A DNA stretch of 64,000 nucleotides from an uncultured Flavobacteriales bacterium (GCA_946482515.1 CAMLRS010000009.1:1-64000); one strand, 5' to 3'. Shown: positions 9,368 to 18,185, numbered from the stretch's first letter. Notes: generated by a model from the sequence alone, not told the origin. Program-made: numbers and translations.

Positions 9368-10348
9368 ATGAAAACAGTACAATTCAGAGAAGCACTGCGC
9401 GAAGCGATGACGGAAGAAATGCGCCGGGATGAAAACGTATTCCTGATGGGGGAAGAGGTGGCCGAGTACAACGGTGCCTATAAGGTTTCCCAGGGAATGC
9501 TGGATGAGTTCGGAGCGAAACGCGTGATCGATACGCCGATCGCGGAGCTTGGTTTTGCGGGTATCGCAGTGGGAGCTTCGATGAACGGTCTGCGCCCTAT
9601 CGTAGAGTTCATGACCTGGAACTTCGCTATCCTGGCGGCCGACCAGATCATTAACTCGGCAGCGAAAATGCTGCAGATGTCGGGCGGACAGTATGGTTGT
9701 CCTATCGTTTTCCGCGGTGGTAACGGTACAGCCGGTCAGCTGGCGGCAACGCACTCGCAAAGCTTTGAATCGTTCTACGCGCATTTCCCTGGATTGAAAG
9801 TGATCACTCCTTCTACTCCATACGACGCCAAGGGCTTGCTGAAAGCGGCGATCCGCGACAACGACCCGGTGGTGTTCCTGGAATCGGAGAAAATGTATGG
9901 CGACAAGGGCGAAATTCCTGAAGGCGAATACATCATTCCGATCGGTGTAGCGGATATCAAGCGCAAAGGAACGGATGTAACGATCGTTTCGTTCGGGAAG
10001 ATCATCAAAGTGGCTCACGAAGCAGCTGCACAGCTGGAGAAGGAAGGTATTTCGGTAGAGATCCTCGACCTCCGCACGGTGCGCCCGATCGATTACGCCG
10101 CCATCGTGGAATCGGTAAAGAAGACGAACCGCTGTGTAGTACTGGAAGAATCGTTCCCGCTGGCGTCTATTTCTTCGGAAATTGCTTACCACCTGCAGCG
10201 CTATGCGTTTGATCACCTCGACGCACCGGTGATTCGCCTCACGCAAACGGATACACCATTTGCCTTCTCGCCTACGCTGATCGATGCGGCTTTGCCAAGT
10301 GTGGATAGAGTGGTGAAGGCGGTGAAAGCGACGCTTTATAGAAATTAA
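9368..10348 (+). CDS. pdhB: Pyruvate dehydrogenase E1 component, beta subunit
   Basis: 326 residues, the normal length for the beta chain of alpha2beta2 thiamine-diphosphate dehydrogenases. Pyrimidine-binding domain at about 1-180: VFLMGEEVAEYNGAYKVSQGMLDEFG (Glu in GEEV is the cofactor-activating residue), TPIAELGFAGIAVGASMNGLRPIVEFM. C-terminal transketolase domain with DVTIVSFGKIIKVAHEAA and ILDLRTVRPID. GAYKVSQ favours the pyruvate enzyme over the branched-chain one. It catalyses the decarboxylation step that feeds acetyl-CoA formation. It is a single gene: the alpha and E2 subunits are not adjacent, as in many Flavobacteriales. A hairpin terminator follows. Confidence 0.93.
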   Translation: MKTVQFREALREAMTEEMRRDENVFLMGEEVAEYNGAYKVSQGMLDEFGAKRVIDTPIAELGFAGIAVGASMNGLRPIVEFMTWNFAILAADQIINSAAKMLQMSGGQYGCPIVFRGGNGTAGQLAATHSQSFESFYAHFPGLKVITPSTPYDAKGLLKAAIRDNDPVVFLESEKMYGDKGEIPEGEYIIPIGVADIKRKGTDVTIVSFGKIIKVAHEAAAQLEKEGISVEILDLRTVRPIDYAAIVESVKKTNRCVVLEESFPLASISSEIAYHLQRYAFDHLDAPVIRLTQTDTPFAFSPTLIDAALPSVDRVVKAVKATLYRN

Positions 10349-10355
10349 AAACTTT

Positions 10356-10531
10356 CCCCTTTGGAGGGGGATTAAGGGGGAGGATAATCCCTCATAGTCT
10401 TAATAGCCTGGAGTTCAACTTCAGGCTTCTTTTTTATCGTTCTTTTCTTTTGTCTCCCCCTCTTGAGGAAATTGGCAGGATGGCAAATCGCGATCTGTGA
10501 GTCCTCCCCCCGGCCCCCTCCAAAGGGGGAG
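10356..10531. repeat. Inverted GC-rich intergenic repeat pair
   Basis: Two arms of about 28 bp, CCCCTTTGGAGGGGG plus ATTAAGGGGGAGG at 10356-10383 and the inverted CCTCCCCCCGGCCCCCTCC plus AAAGGGGGAG at 10503-10531, flank a 120-bp centre. Each arm is itself a CCCC-TTTGGA-GGGG palindrome. The structure resembles REP/MITE-like elements. Confidence 0.7.
10405..10435 (+). terminator. Terminator after pdhB
   Basis: Stem AGCCTG/CAGGCT (10405-10410 with 10422-10427) with an inner GTT/AAC pairing, then TCTTTTTTA. Confidence 0.7.
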
Positions 10532-10532
10532 C

Positions 10533-10566
10533 ATTAAAAAAACCCGAATGAATCCGGGCTTTTTAT
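10533..10566 (-). terminator. Terminator after fabD (bidirectional)
   Basis: CCCG/CGGG stem flanked by an A-run on one side and a T-run on the other (AAAAAAACCCG ... CGGGCTTTTT). On the minus strand it ends in TTTTTTT just past the fabD stop region. Confidence 0.65.
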
Positions 10567-10586
10567 ATGAAGATATGTGTGATTGA

Positions 10587-11468
10587 TTAAATCTCGGCGC
10601 TGGCCGTTGGGAAGGCGCGGTCGATTTTTTTGAAGAGTCCCTGCAGGACTTTGCCCGGGCCTACTTCGATGACTTCGGAGCACCCGTCGGCGATCATCTG
10701 GTTCATGGTCTGTGTCCATTTTACCGGAGCGGTGAGCTGGGCCACGAGGTTTTTCTTGATGGCTTCCGGATCGGTTACGGCGGTGGCGGTTACGTTCTGG
10801 TAAACCGGGCAGATCGGTGTGCTGAAGGTTGTTGCTTCGATAGCTGCAGCGAGCTCTTCGCGCGCTGGCTCCATCAATGGCGAGTGGAACGCCCCACCTA
10901 CCTGCAACACCATTGCACGCTTGGCGCCTGCTTCTGTAAGCTTGGCACAGGCTGCATCGACTGCCGCCAGATCGCCGGAGATAACGAGCTGTCCCGGACA
11001 GTTGTAGTTTGCCGGAACGACTACGCCCGGAATGGTTGCGCAGATCTCTTCCACGACGTTGTCTTCCAGACCCAGAATAGCGGCCATGGTGGAAGGTGTT
11101 TTCTCGCAGGCATCCTGCATAGCGAGCGCCCGCTTGGACACGAGTCGCAGTCCGTCTTCGAAGGAAAGGGTTTTATTGGCTACCAGCGCGGAGATCTCCC
11201 CGAGGGAATGTCCTGCTACCATATCGGGCTGGAACGCATCGCCCAGGCAAGCCGCGAGGATGGTGGAGTGCAAGAAGATAGCAGGCTGGGTTACTTTGGT
11301 TTGCTTGAGCTCGTCTTCTGTTCCTTCGAACATGATCTGCTGAATATCAAACCCAAGGATTTCATTGGCCTTGCGGAACATTTCCTTTGCTACATCCGAC
11401 GCCTCATAGAGGTCTTTTCCCATTCCCGGGAACTGCGCCCCCTGACCGGGGAATACGTATGCTTTCAT
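10587..11468 (-). CDS. fabD: Malonyl-CoA:ACP transacylase
   Basis: 293 residues. Moves the malonyl group from CoA to acyl carrier protein for fatty-acid elongation. PGQGAQ at 7-12, the nucleophile Ser88 in GHSLGE, and the catalytic His195 in GGAFHSPLM are all in place, along with the QPAIFLHS (Q71) segment. I chose the ATG at 11468 (MKAYVFPGQG), the standard N-terminus. An upstream in-frame ATG at 11501 would overlap the -7 promoter element and add an unconserved stretch. It stands alone in its own transcription unit, away from other fab genes. Confidence 0.96.
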   Translation of the reverse strand: MKAYVFPGQGAQFPGMGKDLYEASDVAKEMFRKANEILGFDIQQIMFEGTEDELKQTKVTQPAIFLHSTILAACLGDAFQPDMVAGHSLGEISALVANKTLSFEDGLRLVSKRALAMQDACEKTPSTMAAILGLEDNVVEEICATIPGVVVPANYNCPGQLVISGDLAAVDAACAKLTEAGAKRAMVLQVGGAFHSPLMEPAREELAAAIEATTFSTPICPVYQNVTATAVTDPEAIKKNLVAQLTAPVKWTQTMNQMIADGCSEVIEVGPGKVLQGLFKKIDRAFPTASAEI

Positions 11469-11486
11469 AGAGAAGATAATTTGGGG

Positions 11487-11494
11487 CAAAGATA
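11487..11494 (-). promoter_or_regulatory. -7 element of fabD; decides the start codon
   Basis: Minus-strand TATCTTTG, a perfect TAnnTTTG, 18 nt upstream of the ATG at 11468. A start at 11501 would place the codon upstream of the likely transcription start. Confidence 0.55.
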
Positions 11495-11499
11495 AATTC

Positions 11500-11925
11500 A
11501 ATTATCAATTATGAAGGATCAATTATTAAGAGGATAATGTAAAAATGAAAAGGGTGAAGAGCAGTTATGAATTATGAATGCGCAATTATTAAGAGGGACA
11601 ATGTAAAATTGAAAATGCCAAAATGGTGAAGAGGTAATTATGAATTATAAATGATCAATTATTAAGAACGGGGAATTGAAAAATTCAGAATGCAGAATGC
11701 AGAATTGGAACGAGTGAAGAAGAGCTATGAATTAGGAAGGATCAATTATTAAGAGGCAATGTAAAATTGAAAATGCCAAAATGGAGAATTGGTGAAGAGG
11801 GAATTATGAATTATAAATGATCAATTATCAAGAACGGGAATTGAAAATTCAGAATGCAGAATTCAGAATGCAGAATTGGAACGAGTGAAGAGGAGCTATG
11901 AATTAGGAAGGATCAATTATGAAGT
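11500..11925. repeat. 168-bp tandem repeat of AATTATGAATTAT-type words
   Basis: About 2.5 copies of a roughly 168-bp unit made of short words (AATTATGAATTATAAATGAT, CAATTATTAAGA, ATTCAGAATGCAGAATT, GGAACGAGTGAAGA). Main copies are 11558-11722 and 11723-11890; a third breaks off at about 11920, where the gene remnant begins. No coding potential. Confidence 0.8.
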
Positions 11926-12263
11926 TTTTTAGCTGAATGTGTAGAGCCGGGGTGGTGGGCGTCTTTTTCGATGAGGAGGTGGTAGAGCTTTAGCAGGGTT
12001 TTGAACGGTCCTTCGATACGGAATTCGTAGACACACCTGTTCTTCGTGTCGCTGACCTTTTCTATCCTTAACTCACCTACCCTACAACTGAAGACGATCA
12101 GGCCACGCCAGTCATGGGGATCGGCCAGCAGTTCTTTTATCGGTGGATTGACGGTAAAGATCCGTTCATCGACGTAGCCGCTGGCGGGATGCCAGGTGTC
12201 GCCAAGGCTGAGCTCCTGCAGCCGCTCGTCTTCGGGGAAGTGAGTCGGAGCGGAACTATTTTC
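11913..12263 (-). pseudogene. Gene remnant of unknown family, lacking a start
   Basis: One minus-strand frame stays open for 116 codons with convincing protein-like composition (for example DTWHPASGYVDERIFTVNPP and HDWRGLIVFSCRVGELRIEK). No ATG, GTG or TTG is available near its 5' end, where a TAA at 12264-12266 closes the frame. The 3' end runs into the AATTATC-type repeat, whose bases supply the stop. It looks like an internal or C-terminal fragment of a once longer gene. The word TTTAGCTGAAT occurs at both edges (about 11927-11937 and 12267-12277). I do not recognise the protein family. Confidence 0.5.
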
Positions 12264-12445
12264 TTATTTAGCTGAATCTCAGTAGACTGCAATTATCCTT
12301 TGTTTATCAGTAACTTACCAGTAATTCCGCGTTTTAATGAAATCAGCCGAAACGTAGCAAAACGGGTTGCAGCATCCCAATATTCTGACCCATATTTATA
12401 CCCCAGGCCCTATTTTCTGCGTTAGATTTGGAAGAAAACACCACC

Positions 12446-13759
12446 ATGAAGTTACGAATCAGCTTTACTTTGAAGACCGGAATGACAGGCGAAATTCCGG
12501 TGCTCGCGATCCTCAATTTCGGTTACAAGGAATTCGATATCCTGAAAAGCGTCAACGTGTACAAACCGCTACGCTATTATACCGGCATCCGCGTGACGAA
12601 AGATCAATGGGACGACAAACAGAAACTGCCGAAGAACCGCGACAAGCAGATGGAGATCTTCGTCCTGCAGAAAAAGATGGAGGATGTGTTCAACTACCTT
12701 CAGCTGAAGGGCGAGCCGATCACGCCTACTGTACTTAAAACGGAGCTGGACGACAAGGTCAAAGGGAAAGCGCCAGCAGTTGTTGTGACACGCGTCCGGA
12801 TCCACGACTTCGTTCGGAACGAAATCATGGCGGAAAAGACCAGTCTCAAGGAAAGAACATTGAAGTCATACGGTGTTTTTGCAAATAAGATCCTTCAGTT
12901 TGAACAGGTCATTGGAAAACATCTATACAGTAATGATGTGAATGAGCATGTGTATAAGCAGTTCCTGGACATGCAGCGGGAACAGGTGAACAAAATCAAC
13001 TCGTTGTGGTCTCTTGATAAGAGCTTTCGCGCAGTCCTGAACGAGATCGGACGTCGGTATAAAGTTCCGGTCTTCAAACCCGGCCAGGATTTGGCCTCTA
13101 AGGACCGCGTTCATTCTGTCCAAGAGGATAAGGTTTACCTGAACTTCGAGCAAATACAAAAAGTGATCGACTATGTGCCGGAGAGCGAAAAGGAGCGTAA
13201 TGTGAAGCTGATCCTGTTGACCCTACTCTTTACCGGCTGTCGTGAATCGGACGTATTCAAGATCAAGCCGGACCATTTGTATGAGAAGAACGGATTGACA
13301 TTCCATTGGTGCCGCTACATTTCGCAAAAGACGAACGCGGAGATCATCGTACCAATCCTGAAACCTTTGGCCGACGCGATCGAAGAGAATGGCGGGCCGG
13401 CTTATAAGATTTCCAGCCAGAACTTCAATAGCTACGTCAAAGAACTTGCTGCGAAGTGCGGGCTTGATGAAGAGGTTTCTCTAACGTACACCGATCCACA
13501 AGGAAAAAAACGATTTGAGGTGAAGCCGTTTTATCAATTTGTGTCTTCACACATCGGCCGACGGTCGTTTGTGACGAACCTCATCAACTATGTGCCGGTG
13601 ACTATTCTGACAAAGATCACCGGGCATGAGTTGAAGGACAAGAGTATCATTTTTGGGTATAACAAGGTATCGTTGATTGATAATGCGGCGTTGTTTGTGC
13701 GAGAACTGGAAAGGGTACAGCGGGAGAATCCGGAGCATTTTGTTCTAACAGTAGTATGA
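12446..13759 (+). CDS. Tyrosine recombinase / phage-type integrase
   Basis: 437 residues from the ATG at 12446. It has an N-terminal arm-type domain (LRYYTGIRVTKDQWDDKQ, typical of Bacteroidota integrases), a SAM-like core-binding domain (about 110-205) and a C-terminal catalytic domain. Catalytic residues visible: Arg266 (TGCRESD), His369-x-x-Arg372 (SHIGRR), His394 (TGHELKD) and the nucleophile Tyr405 (FGYNK). It probably catalyses integration and excision of the surrounding element. An in-frame TTG at 12428 exists, but the TAGATTTG at 12423-12430 looks like a -7 promoter element and favours the ATG. An excisionase-like HTH gene lies 1.1 kb downstream on the other strand. Confidence 0.93.
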   Translation: MKLRISFTLKTGMTGEIPVLAILNFGYKEFDILKSVNVYKPLRYYTGIRVTKDQWDDKQKLPKNRDKQMEIFVLQKKMEDVFNYLQLKGEPITPTVLKTELDDKVKGKAPAVVVTRVRIHDFVRNEIMAEKTSLKERTLKSYGVFANKILQFEQVIGKHLYSNDVNEHVYKQFLDMQREQVNKINSLWSLDKSFRAVLNEIGRRYKVPVFKPGQDLASKDRVHSVQEDKVYLNFEQIQKVIDYVPESEKERNVKLILLTLLFTGCRESDVFKIKPDHLYEKNGLTFHWCRYISQKTNAEIIVPILKPLADAIEENGGPAYKISSQNFNSYVKELAAKCGLDEEVSLTYTDPQGKKRFEVKPFYQFVSSHIGRRSFVTNLINYVPVTILTKITGHELKDKSIIFGYNKVSLIDNAALFVRELERVQRENPEHFVLTVV

Positions 13760-13777
13760 AATTTATACCACTTAATA

Positions 13778-14737
13778 TTATAATTCAGCTAACGTTACCA
13801 AATGAATTTGAGATTCTTTGACCCCAATATCCTTTAGAATTTGTCTTCGTTGGTCTTGTTCATTGATGTTATAATAAGATACAATCCATTCGGGAAGATT
13901 AGTCATTTCGACTATTTTTTTAAAATATGGTTGATCCACGTCGGCGAGTGAATGTCCCAACACAAAGATCTTAGAGATATTTTCTAGAGAGTTAAAAAAA
14001 TCAATGTGTGTAGCAATATTTGATTCAGCAGATTTGTATGATTGTTTAAAGTACTTGCTTAGTTGAGTTTTACCTTTCTCAATAGATAAGTCCATTTCAG
14101 CCATACGATCATACCATTCACCTAACTCTTCTTCGCTTAAATCTTGAGGTGGTCGCGGATCGTTCTCTTTTAATTGGCTTGGGTCAAATGCATGCCCCAG
14201 TACTAAAGGCGACGATTCATCTGCTTTGTTATGGATAAAGCAAATTTGGGTTCGTTCCACTTTGTAATATTTCGATAATGTATTTGTATAGTTGAAACTT
14301 AAAAATAAAGCATTGCGCTCTAAATTTAGTAACCGCTGGTTCTCAACATACTCAACCTTATTAATGAATTCCTTAAAGGCGGTTAACATTTGTGTGGTCA
14401 ACGATTCTCTTATTTCATCAACCATGACTGCTATCGTGTCCCAATCTCCCTCGCTAAAATCGTCGCTCATAGGGTTCGCTGCGAACTCTTCGTGATCGAT
14501 CAACACTTCCTCAATATTTAAGTTGGCTAATTCCGCTTCAAACTGCGACCATAGAGGATCATAAAGATCATCCTCGTTATTTTCATCCAAATCTGGTAGT
14601 CCAAAATACTTAATAAAGTAGTCGTATAACTTGTAATATTTATCCTTAAGAAAAATACCAAATGAGGTATACCGTGTATTTAAACCGTGAAAAATATCAA
14701 AGCCGTTGCCGATTATATAAAGTGTCTGTGGTTTCAT
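13778..14737 (-). CDS. AbiH family protein (abortive-infection type)
   Basis: 319 residues of the bacteriophage abortive-infection AbiH family. The signature N-terminus is LYIIGNGFDIFHGLNTRYTS; the central FLSFNYTNTLSKYY at about 148-161, the IHNKAD motif at about 172 and FVLGHSLADVDQPYF near residue 265 are also family features. AbiH of Lactococcus blocks phage growth by an unknown mechanism. It is convergent with the integrase gene with an 18-bp gap and has lower GC than its neighbours, suggesting separate acquisition. It is expected to be cytosolic, with no signal or membrane segment. Confidence 0.88.
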   Translation of the reverse strand: MKPQTLYIIGNGFDIFHGLNTRYTSFGIFLKDKYYKLYDYFIKYFGLPDLDENNEDDLYDPLWSQFEAELANLNIEEVLIDHEEFAANPMSDDFSEGDWDTIAVMVDEIRESLTTQMLTAFKEFINKVEYVENQRLLNLERNALFLSFNYTNTLSKYYKVERTQICFIHNKADESSPLVLGHAFDPSQLKENDPRPPQDLSEEELGEWYDRMAEMDLSIEKGKTQLSKYFKQSYKSAESNIATHIDFFNSLENISKIFVLGHSLADVDQPYFKKIVEMTNLPEWIVSYYNINEQDQRRQILKDIGVKESQIHLVTLAEL

Positions 14738-14868
14738 AGTGTGTTATTCGAATGCTTTAAAAGTATTAATAATTCATACCGGATGATCAATCAACATTTG
14801 TAATGTTTCTACTGAACAAGGACCTGCACCTTGAATAAAACAAGGCGCAGGTAGTGGATCAAACGTTC

Positions 14869-15177
14869 TTAATTTCTGTTTAAATAGGCAATTACAGACT
14901 CCTTAGAATATTTAATTCGCCTCTGATTAATGCGAATCGGTCTAAGTAAACCTTGTTGAACAATCTGTTTGAGAGTGTTGTAGCAAACTCCGAGAATTTT
15001 CTGCACGTCCTTCGTATCAATAAATTCATCTTCCATCGGAACCGCAACCTTCAATTGTTGAGCGGGGGCAGCATTCCTCATTTCTTCAATCTCCAGCTGC
15101 TGCCGCCGAACTTGCTCCTTCAACTTCTCCAACTCTTCATTCATTCGCTCAATAGCGAGCCTAACCATTGTTTCCAT
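14869..15177 (-). CDS. Excisionase-like helix-turn-helix protein
   Basis: 102 residues. The N-terminal half is a short coiled coil (RMNEELEKLKEQVRRQQLEIEEM). The C-terminal half is a MerR/Xis-type winged HTH of the HTH_17 kind: IDTKDVQKILGVCYNTLKQIVQQGLLRPIRINQRRIKYSKESVIAYL. Such proteins commonly sit near Bacteroidota integrases and act as excision factors or regulators. Position 1.1 kb from the tyrosine recombinase supports a role in mobility of this element; that role is inferred. Confidence 0.78.
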   Translation of the reverse strand: METMVRLAIERMNEELEKLKEQVRRQQLEIEEMRNAAPAQQLKVAVPMEDEFIDTKDVQKILGVCYNTLKQIVQQGLLRPIRINQRRIKYSKESVIAYLNRN

Positions 15178-15674
15178 GATCTTTGATTTAAGTGATTACT
15201 AAAAGCGATAGTGCAAAGCCGGATGTTCACCAAACACATCCAGCTTGCAATACCGTTCGGCTTCGGTCCTTTCTTACTTGTCAGCTCGAAAGGTCCATTG
15301 CCTAAGTCATGGTCATTGCAACGTCGATAAGTGCAAGTGTTCAGGCGGGGCGGTTCGCTCACGGAAATCCGTTGTTCTTTCAGAGCACATGTCCTTATTT
15401 CCCCGACGTCCCTGTCAACTCAAATTGGCTCAACCGATCGTCGGAATGAATCCTCCCAGGAGCCTCGCCAGTAAACGGCGTAACGTCGCTATTTCCATGT
15501 TTGCGTAATTGCGTTGGTGGCACAGTCACGCGAAGTGAGACCAATTACTGGGTCGAATGGACTTACTGTCGGTCTATGGGGCAAGGATAGACGAAAATCG
15601 AAAAATGAAAAAATATTGGGGTACCCCAAACTTTCAGAAGTTGGCGGATTTTAACATTTGGAGGGTTTCGAAGG
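15178..15674. other. 497-bp stretch without a convincing gene
   Basis: I see no supported gene, hairpin terminator or repeat. Short open frames on both strands (up to about 87 codons) lack protein-like composition and conserved motifs. Confidence 0.5.
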
Positions 15675-16502
15675 CTATTTTTTAGGCTTTGAAAGCTGCT
15701 CGAGGTCGTTGTCGATTAGCTCCAATGCCTCTTTCGAACCGAAGTCTTCAAAAAATTTACGGACGACTTTCAGGTTCGAGATCGTCGACAGCTTCTTTGG
15801 AAGGGGATGCAACAACCTTTTATAATGATCGGAATTCACCAGTCCTGTATTCGGGATTCGCAGGAAAGAATGCAACGCTCGCGCGCAATTCGTAACGCGT
15901 TTATCGCGGTAAACATTCAGCAGTCGACTCATGTAATACCAAACCAGATCCTGCTGCGGACGGGTTAAGGCGTTGTCATCGAAGCTGCTCATGTCTTCCA
16001 ACGTCTCGTCCGCGAAATCGTACATCAATTGCCGTGTGGCATCGTGTAACGCGAGCAGTTCGACCAATTGCTTTTCATCCGATTGTAGAACGTCGTGTTC
16101 TTGGTCTAAGATCTCAGCTAGTGGAACACCATTGTCCAGGCCTTCAACATACAGCCAATGCAGCGACAACTCATCGTTGTCGAAAATTTGCGCCTGGCAA
16201 GCTGTCATATAGAAGCTATCCGTAGTCTTTACAATCTCCGGCCACAGCAGTAGTGTCTGCTCAATCTCAGTCGCCGGATCCAGCTTTCTACAATGATCGA
16301 GACCCGCGAGAAGCTTACGGTAAGCAATGGACCACTGAGGCAGTTTTGTGTTATTCGAAAAATAGATCCGCTGATAGAATTCTGCTGCGTAAGCTTTGTC
16401 AGCAGCTTTATCAATTGAATTCAGGTATGCCGCTTTCAGTATTTCGTAGAAATGTTCGCGTGCAGCGATAAATTGATCTTGTGGTGATTCAGATGGTTCC
16501 AT
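15675..16502 (-). CDS. Hypothetical protein in the integrase region
   Basis: 275 residues, probably all alpha-helical and cytosolic, with no signal peptide or membrane segment. It begins MEPSESPQDQFIAAREHFYEILKAAYL and ends with a basic tail (LEQLSKPKK). No family is recognised. Helical, Leu/Asp-rich accessory proteins of this length are frequent near Bacteroidota integrases and excisionases, so it may be a mobile-element accessory or regulatory protein; this is a guess from context. It reads divergently from the DUF3883 gene at 16826. Confidence 0.65.
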   Translation of the reverse strand: MEPSESPQDQFIAAREHFYEILKAAYLNSIDKAADKAYAAEFYQRIYFSNNTKLPQWSIAYRKLLAGLDHCRKLDPATEIEQTLLLWPEIVKTTDSFYMTACQAQIFDNDELSLHWLYVEGLDNGVPLAEILDQEHDVLQSDEKQLVELLALHDATRQLMYDFADETLEDMSSFDDNALTRPQQDLVWYYMSRLLNVYRDKRVTNCARALHSFLRIPNTGLVNSDHYKRLLHPLPKKLSTISNLKVVRKFFEDFGSKEALELIDNDLEQLSKPKK

Positions 16503-16573
16503 AAATTCCAGAACGCGTCGGGACGAAAAATCTTACAAATTACGCCGAAATTCAATTTCACCTAAAATCCTGC

Positions 16574-16660
16574 TTAAGTCACTCCATTAAACTTTATGAT
16601 TTCACCTTTTCACTCCACTTCACTCGCCATGTCACTCCATTTCACTTTTTGATTTTTCTA
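16574..16660 (+). repeat. TCACTCCA short direct repeats in a 323-bp gap
   Basis: The gap 16503-16825 contains three copies of TCACTCCA (near 16578, 16614 and 16631) mixed with related TTCAC words. The rest (16680-16800) is GC-richer with small palindromes but no gene. It could be a divergent regulatory region. Confidence 0.45.
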
Positions 16661-16825
16661 TCCGCTCGAATTCAGAAAAGTCAGTAAAATCCCATGTTAT
16701 ACGCATGTCGTGCGCAGCTCGGGATCAGCTTACGTCAAGTAGTGGTCATGTGGGCGCCAGGTCGTACGCAGGCGACAGTTTTCCATGTAGTCGTCAGGTC
16801 ATAAATTGAAGAAAATCTTTATTTT

Positions 16826-17695
16826 GTGCCAAACATTGGAAACTTGAGCACCTGGTCACATATCGAAGTCGAATTAATTGTTGCGGATTACTTTAGAATG
16901 CTGGAAAGCGAGCTTTTAAGGAAACCTTATTCGAAAGCAGAGCACCGTAGAAATTTAAAACCGCTTCTGAACGGCCGATCCGATGGATCCATAGAGTTCA
17001 AGCATCAAAACATCAGCGCGGTGTTGATCAATTTAGGGCAACCCTACATTAAAGGATACTTGCCACGTTACAATATCCAATCAATGCTAGCGGAAAAAGT
17101 GGTCGAATATCTTGAAACCCACCGATCACTCGAAAAACAATTTCAACTTTTCGCCGACAAGACGATCGTCAATACATTGCCTGCTGTCGATTTTACAAAA
17201 TGGGCCGTAAATCCTCCGGCGCGGACCGAGTCGAAGAAAGAAACGAATATGGTAAATGAGCCGGACCTCATCTATTTACGACGACCGATCAAAACCAACT
17301 ACCTTGAACGGGAGCAACGGAATACAAAGCTCGGGGAGCTAGGCGAACAGCTCGTGTTAGAGTACGAACGCTGGCAGCTAAAGAAGAGCGGGAAAGATGG
17401 CCTGGCAAAACAGGTGGAATGGATCTCCGAAAAAGATGACGGAGCCGGCTTTGACATTTTGTCGCGCAATTTAGACGGTAGCCACAAATTCATCGAGGTG
17501 AAGACGACGAAGCTCGGTAAAGAGACACCATTCTATTTCTCAAAAGGCGAGCTCTTGTTCTCGCAGCGGACCGTTGACGACTACCATTTGTACCGAGTGT
17601 TTAACTTCGATTCGGATGCGAAGATATTTATAAAACAAGGGAGATTAGACATGGTTTGTCAGTCCGAGGCGGTTGCGTTTCGAGGGTGGTTTTAG
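16826..17695 (+). CDS. DUF3883 domain protein (PD-(D/E)XK-like), short form
   Basis: 289 residues. The C-terminal part (about 165-285) is a DUF3883 domain, a PD-(D/E)XK-type nuclease fold. GELGEQLVLEYERW opens it; Asp210 in GFDILSRN and Glu224-Val-Lys226 in KFIEVKTTK are the predicted metal-binding core, followed by PFYFSKGELLFS. The N-terminal 130 residues are a helical region (HIEVELIVADYFRMLESELLRKPYSKAEHRRNL) often seen in front of predicted restriction nucleases. The start is a GTG at 16826; there is no better in-frame ATG nearby. A second DUF3883 protein lies at 30050. Likely a DNA- or RNA-targeting nuclease; target unknown. Confidence 0.78.
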   Translation: MPNIGNLSTWSHIEVELIVADYFRMLESELLRKPYSKAEHRRNLKPLLNGRSDGSIEFKHQNISAVLINLGQPYIKGYLPRYNIQSMLAEKVVEYLETHRSLEKQFQLFADKTIVNTLPAVDFTKWAVNPPARTESKKETNMVNEPDLIYLRRPIKTNYLEREQRNTKLGELGEQLVLEYERWQLKKSGKDGLAKQVEWISEKDDGAGFDILSRNLDGSHKFIEVKTTKLGKETPFYFSKGELLFSQRTVDDYHLYRVFNFDSDAKIFIKQGRLDMVCQSEAVAFRGWF

Positions 17696-17783
17696 AATAG
17701 ATCGATATTCCTTTAACTGTATTTAATTGTTCTTATCTGTTCTTAATTGTAATGAACTGTATTTAACGATTCGGAACGACACA

Positions 17784-17812
17784 AAAAACGGCGCCTTAAT
17801 GACGCCGTTTTC
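17784..17812. terminator. Bidirectional terminator between convergent genes
   Basis: AAAAAACGGCG / CGCCGTTTT hairpin (stem 17785-17793 with 17803-17811), loop about 9 nt, with an A-run and a T-run serving both the DUF3883 gene and the gene at 17828. Confidence 0.75.
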
Positions 17813-17827
17813 CAATTCGAATATGCC

Positions 17828-18163
17828 TTAACTAATTCGATCCGAATTAAATTCCTGTTCCTCTTCTTTACTTTTCTTCAAATAACGATAAATCTCTACT
17901 GCCAGTGCATCTACTAGTGTAGGTGATTCTTGTATATCGATCTGTGTGATTTTTTTTGTTCTATCGAGATAACCATCATGTATTTCCTCCCAACGCAAAG
18001 GCGGTGCTTTGATCTTCATCAGGTTCATAATCGTAGTGCTTGCATGCAGGTTGTAGCTATCGGCTTCTAAGCCTATTTCATTCAGCGAGTTTACGAGCTT
18101 CGAGTTGATCAGATCATCTTTTATCAGTGCAATTATCAGATCTTTGCGGTTGTTTAGCTTCAT
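17828..18163 (-). CDS. Small hypothetical protein under XRE-type operator control
   Basis: 111 residues starting MKLNNRKDLIIALIKDDLINSKLV. It has helical character and a charged C-terminus (YRYLKKSKEEEQEF). No family is recognised. The start at 18163 is preferred over an in-frame ATG at 18196, because the latter lies in front of the predicted transcription start. It has a textbook promoter upstream that is overlapped by two palindromes, and a divergent XRE repressor gene beyond. Its tight predicted control suggests a product that is harmful or needed only on induction, possibly a toxin or mobile-element gene; that is inference. Confidence 0.68.
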   Translation of the reverse strand: MKLNNRKDLIIALIKDDLINSKLVNSLNEIGLEADSYNLHASTTIMNLMKIKAPPLRWEEIHDGYLDRTKKITQIDIQESPTLVDALAVEIYRYLKKSKEEEQEFNSDRIS

Positions 18164-18185
18164 ACACAAAAAATTATCAACACAG

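Noticed and set aside
9293..10246. 317-codon frame antisense to the E1-beta gene
   Set aside because: Arg/His/Phe-rich shadow of a conserved enzyme gene.
13786..13795. ATTCAGCTAA as a third copy of the TTTAGCTGAAT word
   Set aside because: It is the coding end of the AbiH gene (Leu-Ala-Glu-Leu-stop) and is explained by that.
15245..15508. 87-codon frame in the gap after the excisionase-like gene
   Set aside because: Cys/Arg/Ser-rich composition, no motif and no promoter; unlikely to be coding.
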